A stretch of 33,843 nucleotides of DNA from positions 1 through 33,843 of the forward strand of contig JAJYFO010000009.1 in the NCBI GenBank assembly GCA_021785395.1, in the 5' to 3' direction. The notes beneath the pieces were generated by a model. It was not told the DNA's origin. It did not search any database and was given only the letters and a program-made list of their open reading frames with translations. This document shows, piece by piece, positions 1 through 9,349 of the stretch. Source of the DNA: a bacterium. Its GTDB lineage: Bacteria > Cyanobacteriota > Vampirovibrionia > Obscuribacterales > JAKAZS01. The translations under genes and the position numbers were made by a program. Positions within the stretch are counted from its first letter, which is position 1. The number at the start of each line of letters is the position of its first letter.

Positions 1-422
1 CTTTAATAGAAGACTTCGTCAATATGAAAATTCTAAGCCAAAACGTTGACCGAGAAGCTCTATATAACGACTTGGCGCCTATTATTCAAGCCAGATTCAA
101 TTCCAAGATGTCTAAAATCAGGTTCAAGCAAGTACTGTTTGATTTTTCTGACGTCTGCTGGCGTTACCCATTTAGCCTACCTAGCGAATTTACCTATATA
201 ATGAGAGCTCTATTAACCCTAGAAGGGGTTGCCCTTAGCATCAACCCACAGTTTGACTTCATTTCTGCGGCTATGCCTTTTGCTCAGTCAATTGTTTTGA
301 AAAACAATAAAACAATTGGTACGGCTTTACTAAAAGAAGTTTTTACGCACGGTAAATTTAACCCTAAAAGAGCTTTTACCTTAATTAGAGCTGCTGCTAA
401 ATTCAAGGCCAATTATTTTTAA
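1..422 (+). CDS. ABC1/UbiB (AarF) family kinase-like protein, C-terminal end only
   Basis: This is the tail of a larger gene whose start lies before the window. The frame is open from base 3, upstream of the first Met at 24. The segment PFSLPSEFTYIMRALLTLEG, followed by a line reading VALSINPQFDF and a Pro-containing helix, matches the end of ABC1/UbiB atypical kinases, where a similar stretch (P-F-x-L-P, then R-x-L-x-T-L-E-G) follows the kinase domain. These proteins act on quinone and isoprenoid lipid metabolism at the membrane; the catalytic motifs would lie off the window, so activity cannot be judged. The gene ends 36 bases before the convergent ribF stop codon. I am confident of the family and not of the substrate. 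Confidence 0.8.
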   Translation, partial: LIEDFVNMKILSQNVDREALYNDLAPIIQARFNSKMSKIRFKQVLFDFSDVCWRYPFSLPSEFTYIMRALLTLEGVALSINPQFDFISAAMPFAQSIVLKNNKTIGTALLKEVFTHGKFNPKRAFTLIRAAAKFKANYF

Positions 423-458
423 ATTTTAGGTACTTTATGTGGTTTTAAATATCTTTGC

Positions 459-1379
459 TTATTTAGCGCTAATAACTAGATGGCAGTCTTCTTTGATTTG
501 ATTGATTAAAGCGTCTACTGAATCAAATTTTCGCTCGGCGCGAATATAATCTAAGAAGGATAGCTCTATATCTTTATCGTAGATATCGCCGTTAAAATTA
601 AGAATATGCGCTTCGATTAAGGGTTCAAGGTGGTTAGTGTTTTCAAATGTAGGCCTTAGGCCAATATTAACCACAGTCTTGTAGGCTTGCTTGTCAATTT
701 TTACTTCGCCAGAGTAGACGCCATTGGCCGGAATTGACTGAAATTTGTTGATTTGTAAATTGGCTGTAGGAAAGCCAATCGTGCGCCCGCGTTTTTGCCC
801 AGAAACGACTTTTCCGCAAATGGCAAAATTGCGACCTAGTAATTTATTGACAATGTTAATATGGCCAAGGCTAAGGTTTTGTCTTATAACTGTGCTGGAA
901 ACGTCAAATTCATCGATTTTAAGAATAGGGCTAACGTGTAGGGTAAACATATTCTCTTTAGCCATCGACTCTAATAAAACGCAGTCACCTTGCCTGTCCT
1001 TGCCAAAGTGATGGTTCTGACCGATGGAAATATATTTAGCCCCCATAGAACCTTTAAGAATATTTTTTACGTAGTCTTTAGCGCTTAAATTGCATAGCTC
1101 GGGGGTAAATGTAAGAACCAGAGCCGTTTCAACCCCCAAGTCGCTGAATCTAGCCAGTCTTTGTTCTAAAGACGTCAGTAACATCGGTTGTTTGGCCAAG
1201 GTAAGTGTCCGAGGGTGGTCTTTAAAAGTGACTATACCGCTTTCTACATTATTGGCTCTGGCATAGTTAACACTGGCCTTTATGACGCTCTGATGACCTA
1301 GATGAACACCGTCGAAAAAACCTAGAGCTATGGCTGATCGACTAATAATGCCTGGTTGCGGACTGGTATATACTTTCAA
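459..1379 (-). CDS. ribF: Bifunctional riboflavin kinase / FAD synthetase
   Basis: The 306-residue protein makes FMN from riboflavin and ATP, then adenylates FMN to FAD. The N-terminal FAD-synthetase half carries GFFDGVHLGHQ at about residues 20-30, the nucleotidyltransferase HxGH-like site. The C-terminal riboflavin kinase half carries GRTIGFPTANL near residue 200 and the later Glu-containing region (EPLIEAHILNF). Length is normal for bacterial RibF. The start is TTG: the frame meets a stop two codons upstream, and no ATG lies nearby. Only a weak AGAG-type ribosome site precedes it. It stands alone on the minus strand, convergent with the ABC1 gene and divergent from gyrB. Confidence 0.95.
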   Translation of the reverse strand: MKVYTSPQPGIISRSAIALGFFDGVHLGHQSVIKASVNYARANNVESGIVTFKDHPRTLTLAKQPMLLTSLEQRLARFSDLGVETALVLTFTPELCNLSAKDYVKNILKGSMGAKYISIGQNHHFGKDRQGDCVLLESMAKENMFTLHVSPILKIDEFDVSSTVIRQNLSLGHINIVNKLLGRNFAICGKVVSGQKRGRTIGFPTANLQINKFQSIPANGVYSGEVKIDKQAYKTVVNIGLRPTFENTNHLEPLIEAHILNFNGDIYDKDIELSFLDYIRAERKFDSVDALINQIKEDCHLVISAK

Positions 1380-3815
<2,436 letters not shown>

Positions 3816-3867
3816 ACATTGGATTCCCAAAAAAAATCTTGATCATTTTAAATTTACAGGTTTATAT

Positions 3868-3924
3868 AAAATAATCGATAAGTTGCTACTAATATAAAAT
3901 TTGCGTATTTTTAAAATAATCGAT
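3868..3924. repeat. 12-bp direct repeat AAAATAATCGAT in the gap before the phosphatidyltransferase
   Basis: AAAATAATCGAT occurs at 3868-3879 and again, exactly, at 3913-3924, 45 bases apart, between gyrB and the next gene. Each contains the palindrome ATCGAT. The spacing of about four helical turns would suit a cooperative binding site, but in such AT-rich DNA chance is possible. No terminator hairpin is visible after gyrB. Confidence 0.3.
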
Positions 3925-3956
3925 CACACTAGAACTAGTCTTAAAGTGAGTTTTAT

Positions 3957-4559
3957 ATGAGCAGTTTAAAGTTAGCCGACATAGTAACACTAAGTCGAGT
4001 TGTTTTAGCTGTTATTGTAATCGGTATATTAAACCAGGAAAACTTAAGGCTGTTAGCCTTTTTTTTAACAGCCATTATTATATGGATGGATGGGCTTGAT
4101 GGCTATATCGCACGAAAGTTAAATCAGGCCAATAAGTTTGGCGCCAGTCTAGACATCGTTTGCGACAGAATTATAGAAATGATATATTGGGTCGGTTTTA
4201 GCAGTTTTAATTGGGTTAGTTTATGGGTCCCCATTATTTTTTTAATCCGTGGGAATTTTGTCGATAATATTAGAGCCTTTGCTCAAAGCGAGGGCTATAC
4301 TGCTTTTGGTGAAAAAACGATGATGGTTAATCCGGTTGCAAAATTTTTAGTCGCCTCTAATTTTAGCCGATTTACTTACGCAATTACCAAAGCCTTGGCT
4401 TTTTGCATGATTATTGCTGCCCACTGTTCTAACTTTTCTAATTTTAATTTAAACCATATTAATTCTTTAGCTCAAGTACTCGTTTATATAGCCACTGCAT
4501 TCTGTCTTCTAAGGGGTATTCCAGTTTTAATAGAAGGCAGCCGTTTTTTGCACGATTAA
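3957..4559 (+). CDS. CDP-alcohol phosphatidyltransferase family membrane protein (PgsA-like)
   Basis: This enzyme class moves a phosphatidyl group from CDP-diacylglycerol to an alcohol in the membrane, as in phosphatidylglycerophosphate synthesis. The family signature is complete: Asp45, Asp48-Gly49, Ala52-Arg53, then after eight residues Gly62, Asp66 and Asp70 (D-x2-D-G-x2-A-R-x8-G-x3-D-x3-D). Several hydrophobic helices surround it, and 200 residues is the usual length. The ATG follows an AAAGTGAG ribosome site. PgsA is the likeliest role, but the exact alcohol (glycerol phosphate, inositol phosphate or other) cannot be read from the sequence. The next gene starts 25 bases downstream, so the two may be co-transcribed. 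Confidence 0.85.
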   Translation: MSSLKLADIVTLSRVVLAVIVIGILNQENLRLLAFFLTAIIIWMDGLDGYIARKLNQANKFGASLDIVCDRIIEMIYWVGFSSFNWVSLWVPIIFLIRGNFVDNIRAFAQSEGYTAFGEKTMMVNPVAKFLVASNFSRFTYAITKALAFCMIIAAHCSNFSNFNLNHINSLAQVLVYIATAFCLLRGIPVLIEGSRFLHD

Positions 4560-4584
4560 TGCCTGTCTATATCAATTTTTATTT

Positions 4585-5415
4585 ATGACATTATTAATAT
4601 TTTTTTTGTTATTAAATCAAATTTTATCTAACCAGCTAAGTGTTAGTGCCAAACCGATTGATGCTAAACAGGGTTATTTAACGCCTAAATTAGACGAAGT
4701 TTCACCAGCCAAAGCCAATCAGGTTTTGCAAGGAGCCATTGTTTTAAGCCGGTCAATCGTGACGTCCAAACGTCTTAAAGCGGTTTCAAATAATTTAAAA
4801 ACAGGGGTTAATTTTGATGAAAAAAATCTGCCTAAAGAGAATCAAACCATACAGTGGTACCCTATTCCTAAATGGTTAGCTGGAGAGTGGTGTCGAAAAA
4901 CTGAAAGGATACTTTCCAAAGATAATATGTATACTTCTAGTCCCGAATTTATGTCGCAGGTAACTATTATGCAGGGCTTGCAATTAGATAAAGATAAAAA
5001 TATCTGGAATTATCATAGTTCACCGTCCATTACAACTATTAATGGCAGTAATATCAGTGTCAAAAATATAATGGTGCATTATGAGATTCTGTCTAAAGAC
5101 AACCATAAATTTATTACTAAAACGAGGTCTATTCAGATTTGTATAAATAAAATGACTAATTTAATTGCAAAAGTTCAACAAAACGAAATAGTTAGTATCA
5201 CCCAGCCTTTAAATAATACTCAAAATCAGACCTATTCAAAAGTCCAATGGTATAACGAAGAAGGCTTTTATTTATCTAATGATGAAAGAGTTTCGGTAGC
5301 GACTAAAATTAAAGATTTTGAAATCCAGCCAGAGCTCGAAAATGGTGAAAACGCTTTTGAGAGCTTTAAAAATTATTTAACTAAAGTCGGTTTAAGTTAT
5401 TTGATACCACGATAA
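4585..5415 (+). CDS. Secreted protein of unknown function
   Basis: I do not recognise this family. The first 22 residues form a hydrophobic segment ending in Val-Ser-Ala before KPID, so export by a signal peptide is likely. The mature part begins with a polar stretch, then IPKWLAGEWCRKTE at about residues 93-106. Such a Trp-x2-Gly-x-Trp motif often opens a lipocalin-like beta barrel, and the rest is beta-prone with several aromatic residues, which fits but does not prove that fold. Two cysteines are present after the signal. No good ribosome site precedes the ATG, suggesting coupling to the phosphatidyltransferase gene 25 bases upstream. A role in the envelope is inference from position and export alone. 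Confidence 0.7.
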   Translation: MTLLIFFLLLNQILSNQLSVSAKPIDAKQGYLTPKLDEVSPAKANQVLQGAIVLSRSIVTSKRLKAVSNNLKTGVNFDEKNLPKENQTIQWYPIPKWLAGEWCRKTERILSKDNMYTSSPEFMSQVTIMQGLQLDKDKNIWNYHSSPSITTINGSNISVKNIMVHYEILSKDNHKFITKTRSIQICINKMTNLIAKVQQNEIVSITQPLNNTQNQTYSKVQWYNEEGFYLSNDERVSVATKIKDFEIQPELENGENAFESFKNYLTKVGLSYLIPR

Positions 5416-5440
5416 TTTTGGTTGATTCTCTAATCAGTAA

Positions 5441-5454
5441 TTAGCTATAGCTAA
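5441..5454. promoter_or_regulatory. 14-bp perfect palindrome TTAGCTATAGCTAA
   Basis: The palindrome lies 26 bases after the stop codon of the secreted protein, in a gap shared with the left edge of repeat copy A. It could be a weak hairpin or a protein-binding site. No T-run follows, so a standard terminator is unlikely. Confidence 0.3.
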
Positions 5455-5583
5455 ATAATAATTACCTCTAAAATTTATTAGTTAAATAAACACTAGAAGT
5501 TATACTAGTTAAGCTATTTATTAATTTCTAAGGCAATAATGACTAAGTATAGTTTTTTTTATAACTTTATATCGGTTGAAACG

Positions 5584-5629
5584 CCAAAACAAAAACACTG
5601 TCTGAAACGAGTTCACGACAGTGTCTTTG
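5584..5629 (-). terminator. Terminator-like hairpin, repeat copy A
   Basis: Arms at 5590-5602 and 5617-5629 pair in 12 of 13 positions around a 14-base loop. Read on the minus strand, the hairpin ends in GTGTTTTTGTTTTGG, a U-rich tract, so it would end transcription coming from the small membrane-protein gene at 6035-6487. The distance of about 400 bases from that stop codon leaves a long structured 3' region. Confidence 0.5.
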
Positions 5630-5928
5630 CTACTATTTGGCTGCTTGTGGCTTACAAGCGTTAGTATTTCTTTATGCTTTAGCCAAAAATCACATAAAGC
5701 GGGCTTGTGGCTGGTGTTTCTGGTGGGCGCCACCTGAAGTTTCTGCTACTGCCCCTGGGCTCATCGCAATTACCAATTTAATTGCTCACCCTTATGCTGT
5801 TAATATACCAAGAATTTCTTGTACTTTAAACTACCCCAAATAAGATTTAATCTTTTTCGCTTTTAAAATGCTATCAAGGCTTTGTAGTTTCCAAGTTTTC
5901 GAGCTTATCCAAGCTATGTATTGCATAT
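5584..5928 (-). repeat. 345-bp hairpin-rich repeat, copy A (candidate structured RNA / 3'-end cassette)
   Basis: This segment matches 6602-6946 without any net gap at a constant offset of 1018 bases, with 20 differences (about 94% identity). The core is nearly identical: 5626-5705 and 5710-5798 match exactly. Hairpins in order on the plus strand are 5590-5629, 5643-5659 (GCTTGT/ACAAGC), 5670-5699 (CTTTATG/CATAAAG), 5722-5734 (GGTGG/CCACC), 5766-5785 (GCAATTA/TAATTGC) and 5809-5821 (CAAGAA/TTCTTG). The U-rich end of the first hairpin points to transcription on the minus strand, the direction of both upstream genes. The right edge encodes, on the minus strand, HSLDKLENLETTKP and a stop, like the desaturase C terminus. 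I cannot match it to a known RNA family. Confidence 0.8.
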
Positions 5929-6087
5929 TTAATAAGTATATAATTAGCTTGGTGTGACAAGTTAGCGTGTTTAAATTTATATTTAAAGACTTTGGCAGTC
6001 GAGCCGTGCATTGTATATGCAATATATATATATATTAATTGACTTGATCCGATAAGTCTGCGTGTTTAAATTCGTATTTATCGCTTT
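5913..6087 (-). repeat. Diverged tandem duplication of a gene 3' end
   Basis: Two units of about 80 bases align: 5913-5990 and 6003-6087, roughly three quarters identical by eye. Unit 2 covers the end of the small membrane protein, whose last residues are KYEFKHADLSDQVN. Unit 1, in the same strand, still reads KYKFKHANLSHQAN, but then continues in frame through YILIKYAIHSLDKLENLETTKP to a stop inside repeat A. The region thus holds a decayed second copy of the gene's 3' end fused to the desaturase-like tail. There is no start codon for this remnant that I would trust. Confidence 0.6.
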
Positions 6088-6487
6088 TTTGCAGTGGTAC
6101 TATGTATTCCATAAATCCTAGTGCGGCGCCTACGGCAAGTGAACCTATCAAGGCTGCTTGTGGTGAAGCCAGCCTAGTCGCCATTAAAGCCAAACCAAGT
6201 GCGCCAGCAGAACCTGTTCCTATGATCCCATCGGCTAATATGCTACTTAATTTGTATACTTCCAAAGATTTAGCTGAATTTACAAAATTAAATTGCCCGT
6301 TGTCATTTTCGATTTTTAAGCCATTGAAATTTGAAGAGTTATTAATCTCATTAGCTAACTCTTTCATTTCACTAGGGTTGAGATTAAAGGCCTCTTTGCG
6401 CAACAAATCGGCTGTAACAAGTCGACTACCTTTATTAGATTCAACTTTAGCTAGATTGTCGAATGCCTGCGTAACGTTTTTGTCCAT
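6035..6487 (-). CDS. Small predicted membrane protein with Gly-rich helices, unknown function
   Basis: I do not recognise the 150-residue product. Residues 1-80 are polar and mostly helical. From about residue 85 there are two hydrophobic stretches rich in Gly and Ala (GTGSAGALGLALMATRLA and AALIGSLAVGAALGF), separated by Ser-Pro, giving a helical hairpin with glycine-zipper spacing. Such hairpins occur in pore-forming peptides, holins and membrane anchors, but nothing here proves a toxin. There is no signal peptide. AAGGG lies 9 bases before the ATG. The gene is enclosed by the two 345-bp repeats, and its 3' end is partly duplicated downstream. A selfish, phage-derived or immunity-type role is possible and unproven. 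Confidence 0.65.
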   Translation of the reverse strand: MDKNVTQAFDNLAKVESNKGSRLVTADLLRKEAFNLNPSEMKELANEINNSSNFNGLKIENDNGQFNFVNSAKSLEVYKLSSILADGIIGTGSAGALGLALMATRLASPQAALIGSLAVGAALGFMEYIVPLQKSDKYEFKHADLSDQVN

Positions 6488-6601
6488 AATCGATTACCCT
6501 TTATTTTAAAGTCAGACATATTTCTTAGATATAACAACTTTAAATACTTTAAAAAAACAAGGGGAAAATTACGTAGATTAGAATTGATAACAGATCACAG
6601 C

Positions 6602-6647
6602 CCAAAACAAAAGCACTGCCTGAAACGAGTTCACGACAGTGCTTTTG
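6602..6647 (-). terminator. Terminator-like hairpin, repeat copy B
   Basis: Arms at 6608-6620 and 6635-6647 pair in 12 of 13 positions. On the minus strand the stem is followed by TTTTGTTTTGG-like U-rich sequence, suitable to end transcripts from the desaturase gene, about 250 bases after its stop. The loop sequence is identical to copy A. Confidence 0.5.
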
Positions 6648-6946
6648 CTACTATTTGGCTGCTTGTGGCTTACAAGCGTTAGTATTTCTTTATGCTTTAG
6701 CCAAAAATCACATAAAGCGGGCTACTAGCTGGTGTTTCTGGTGGGCGCCACCTGAAGTTTCTGCTACTGCCCCTGGGCTCATCGCAATTACCAATTTAAT
6801 TGCTCACCCTTATGCTATTAATATACCAAGAGATTCTTGAATTTTAAACTACCCCAAATAAGATTTAATCTTTTCTGCTTTTTAAATACTATCAAAGCTT
6901 TGTAGTTTCCAAGTTTTCGAGCCTATCCAAGCTATGTGTTGTATAT
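6602..6946 (-). repeat. 345-bp hairpin-rich repeat, copy B, overlapping the desaturase 3' end
   Basis: This is the second copy of the element at 5584-5928. Its right end (6892-6946) is the last 17 codons and stop of the desaturase, so here the repeat is literally the 3' end of a gene plus about 290 bases downstream. All six hairpins of copy A are kept. The first hairpin has one compensatory change: pair A-T in copy A at 5595/5624 is G-C in copy B at 6613/6642. Differences from copy A are concentrated outside the core, at 6818-6946. No inverted terminal repeats or target duplications are evident at the edges, so it does not look like a standard MITE. Confidence 0.8.
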
Positions 6947-7725
6947 GTATCGTTTAAATTTTTGGTATTATAAATATTCCAAACAAGGCGTAATTTTTTT
7001 AAGCCCATTATTACCAGCCAGGTAAAATCAAACTCGAACCATCTCAAACCGTGCCTTGCCGATTTGGGATTATGGTGATGATTGTTATGAAAACCCTCAC
7101 CAAGGGCTAGTATACCTACCCACCATACGTTAAGGCTGTTGTCGTTGGTTGGGTAATTGCGATAGCTAAACCAAGCTTGGGGCTTGTGACAAATTACATT
7201 GACCAGCTGCGTGCTTATAAAAACGGCACAACAGGCAATGATGTTTATTATAACAAGGTTTACCCCGCCAATACAGAAAAGCAAGCATCTATATAAGGTG
7301 CAAAAGCCAAGGCATAATAAACCTTGTTTATAGCAATTTTTCGTACCCAAAAAACGCCAAACCGGGTCGGTAAATAAATCTTTGGTCTGCTGTTTGATTT
7401 CGTCATTGCTTAAGTATTTTGACAACTCAAACATCCAACCGATAAAAGAATGGAATAAACCATGCAAGGGTGAATGGGGGTCTTTAGCTAGGTCGGTATT
7501 TTGATGATGGCTGCGGTGCATGGCTACCCAGACTATGGGCGAACCCATAAACGATAAATATCCACCCATTACGATAAAATACATAAGCCATTTAGGCATA
7601 CTTACGCATTTATGGCTTAAAAGACGGTGATAACCAAGAGTTATGCCGATTCCGTGGTATAGATAAAATAACAGAAAAATTAGAGCAACTGACAGGCCAC
7701 TATTGGCTTGAAACGCTAAATGCAT
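6892..7725 (-). CDS. Acyl-lipid / acyl-CoA delta-9-type fatty acid desaturase
   Basis: This integral membrane di-iron enzyme introduces a double bond in an acyl chain using O2. All three histidine boxes are present: His33-Arg-Leu-Leu-Ser-His38, His70-Arg-Ser-His73-His74 and His213-Asn-Asn-His216-His217, with an extra His180. Four to five hydrophobic helices surround them. At 277 residues it matches the DesC / stearoyl-CoA desaturase-like class. The ATG has an AGAGG ribosome site. The last 17 residues, with HSLDRLENLETTKL, belong to the repeated element and are also found as a remnant near 5900, so the natural C terminus may have been replaced or shared. It implies an aerobic or microaerobic life phase and control of membrane fluidity. 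Confidence 0.9.
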   Translation of the reverse strand: MHLAFQANSGLSVALIFLLFYLYHGIGITLGYHRLLSHKCVSMPKWLMYFIVMGGYLSFMGSPIVWVAMHRSHHQNTDLAKDPHSPLHGLFHSFIGWMFELSKYLSNDEIKQQTKDLFTDPVWRFLGTKNCYKQGLLCLGFCTLYRCLLFCIGGVNLVIINIIACCAVFISTQLVNVICHKPQAWFSYRNYPTNDNSLNVWWVGILALGEGFHNNHHHNPKSARHGLRWFEFDFTWLVIMGLKKLRLVWNIYNTKNLNDTYTTHSLDRLENLETTKL

Positions 7726-7862
7726 GTTTGACCTCTTGCTAATTACAGTTGCTCAAACACTAACGTTAACATTCAATAACTGATAAATACATCATAGCCA
7801 ATAAAAATTTTAAAGGCGTTGTTTGGCCGCTAACCGTTACAAAACTATGTCAAAAATAATAA

Positions 7863-8297
7863 TTATTTAATTTTGGTCCAATTGCTCTTGATAATGTATT
7901 TTGGATGTTTATAACTATTGCATGTAATTGGACTAAAACATTCGTTAGCATTTAATGTTGAATTTAATATTAAATTTTGCCCATTGTCTAAAGCATTAAC
8001 GTTCAAAGCTTTATTATTATTGATATTGTTAGCTAAGTTACTTATTATACTGTTGATCGTATTGACTTCTAGTAAATCATATTTTAATTTCGTGTAGTTT
8101 GGATGTGTCTACTTTTTGGGGGGGACCTCAATAAACTTGGGCTTCTTTAACGTTTTCGAGTGGTCGAATTTTATGGTATCATTAGCAAAATAAATCATAA
8201 GTCCAAACTGTAAGTATTCTTGGCTTGTTTTAATTGTTCTGGTAATTATTAAAGGCTCAAACTTAATTATTTTACTTGTTTTGATAGTGAATACCAA
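7863..8297 (-). pseudogene. Reading frame interrupted by one amber codon; unrecognised
   Basis: On the minus strand one frame runs from a TTG at 8297 for 62 codons to a TAG at 8109-8111, then continues in the same frame for another 81 codons to a TAA at 7863. A C7 then A5 run (8112-8123) lies just before the TAG, striking in such AT-rich DNA. Frames shifted by one base close quickly, so a simple nonsense change fits better than a frameshift. The product is polar and Asn/Lys/Ile-rich, without a motif I know. The first part could also be a short gene by itself. It follows the helical-repeat gene by 21 bases on the same strand and may be linked to it. The 137 bases from 7726 to 7862 hold only the desaturase upstream region. 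Confidence 0.35.
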
Positions 8298-8318
8298 ATG
8301 GGCGTAGGCTCAAACGCA

Positions 8319-9191
8319 CTACAACAAATACTTATTAAGTTCTTCATAATTTTTTTCATAACCCATTTTTTTTAACCAGTTACAAGCAATTTTAAGTAGT
8401 AAAAGGTCTGTTTTTTCAATTTTTGACAATTCCATAATGTTACTGATAAAAAGTTCGGGTTTAATCGAAAAGCCTTCAAAACATATATCTAAAACTCGAG
8501 GGTGGTCTGAATTTGTCTCTATCCACTTATGGATAAAATTAGCATTACTCTCATCAAACATAACCAAAGCTTTTATTAACAATATAGTTTCATTAGATAT
8601 ATTTCGTTGCTTGAAAATTTCCAATGCTTCATTCACAAAACTTTGATTCGGATAATTATTTAACAAACAAGCCAATACTATAACACTGTACCAATCATGT
8701 TTATTTTCATTGAACCAATTAATTGCGATCTTAATAAAAAATTCAATTGGCTCAATTTTAGAATGAATTATTTGTACTATCAAAACTGGTGAAATTTTAC
8801 TGTTTTCACGAACTGAAATCCATTCATAAACCATATTTGACAGTTCAACAACTTCAAAATCATTTATAAGAATTACAGCCAAAAATATGGAACTCTCAGA
8901 GTTATTATTTAGCCTAATTAGTTTAATCGCAAAGTTAATTAATTTTGTCTTTAATTTTGGCTTATATTTAATTAAATATGGCAATAGTTTACAGGCAATA
9001 CTAATATTCTCTCGAAAAATTTTTAGCAATTTAATATAAATTTGTTTATCCCTACAATTTTTTATTAAAGATTTTGCAACAACTTTAAAATGTTTGTTTG
9101 ATGTATTATTTTTAAGCCAGTTGTAGACTTTATTTGATAGATGCTTATTTTTTTTAGTATTTATTAATTTAATTAATTTTTTTAATTTCAA
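8319..9191 (-). CDS. Alpha-helical repeat protein (HEAT/TPR-like), unknown function
   Basis: The 290-residue product is a string of helix pairs with recurring Trp: VYNWLKNN, VYEWISVREN, AINWFNENKHDW, FIHKWIETNSDHP and ACNWLKKMG, spaced about 35-70 residues apart. This resembles the C-terminal helical repeats of STAND/NACHT-type NTPases in cyanobacteria, but there is no NTPase domain here. It may be a detached repeat module or a stand-alone scaffold. It has no signal peptide. The start is TTG with AAAGGT six bases or so upstream. Base composition is clearly more AT-rich than the housekeeping genes nearby, which suggests acquisition. The defence link is inference only. The 158 bases upstream to acpS show nothing I can name. 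Confidence 0.65.
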   Translation of the reverse strand: MKLKKLIKLINTKKNKHLSNKVYNWLKNNTSNKHFKVVAKSLIKNCRDKQIYIKLLKIFRENISIACKLLPYLIKYKPKLKTKLINFAIKLIRLNNNSESSIFLAVILINDFEVVELSNMVYEWISVRENSKISPVLIVQIIHSKIEPIEFFIKIAINWFNENKHDWYSVIVLACLLNNYPNQSFVNEALEIFKQRNISNETILLIKALVMFDESNANFIHKWIETNSDHPRVLDICFEGFSIKPELFISNIMELSKIEKTDLLLLKIACNWLKKMGYEKNYEELNKYLL

Positions 9192-9349
9192 ACTATTGAC
9201 CTTTGATAAGTATGACTAGTTGATAAACATAATGAGACACTTTGATAATTAAGTTAATATTGTTCAATAATAAATAATTTAGCTGCTATACCGGTTATCT
9301 ATAACAAGGCCAGTTTTTCTAAGCAATCAAAAAAGAAGCCATAATCGCA

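Noticed and set aside
5637-5843. Plus-strand frame in both repeats starting at TTG and translating as a Trp/Ala-rich 60-68 residue peptide
   Set aside because: No ribosome site, start is TTG only, and the frames end differently in the two copies; the similarity is explained by the DNA repeat itself.
6102-6509. 135-codon plus-strand frame opposite the small membrane protein
   Set aside because: It is the antisense shadow of a gene with a good ribosome site and sensible membrane segments.
8281-8312. Start of the broken frame reads AYAHLVFTIK, recalling the opening of IS200-type transposases
   Set aside because: The following sequence lacks the His-x-His and Tyr motifs of TnpA-Y1, so the likeness is too short.
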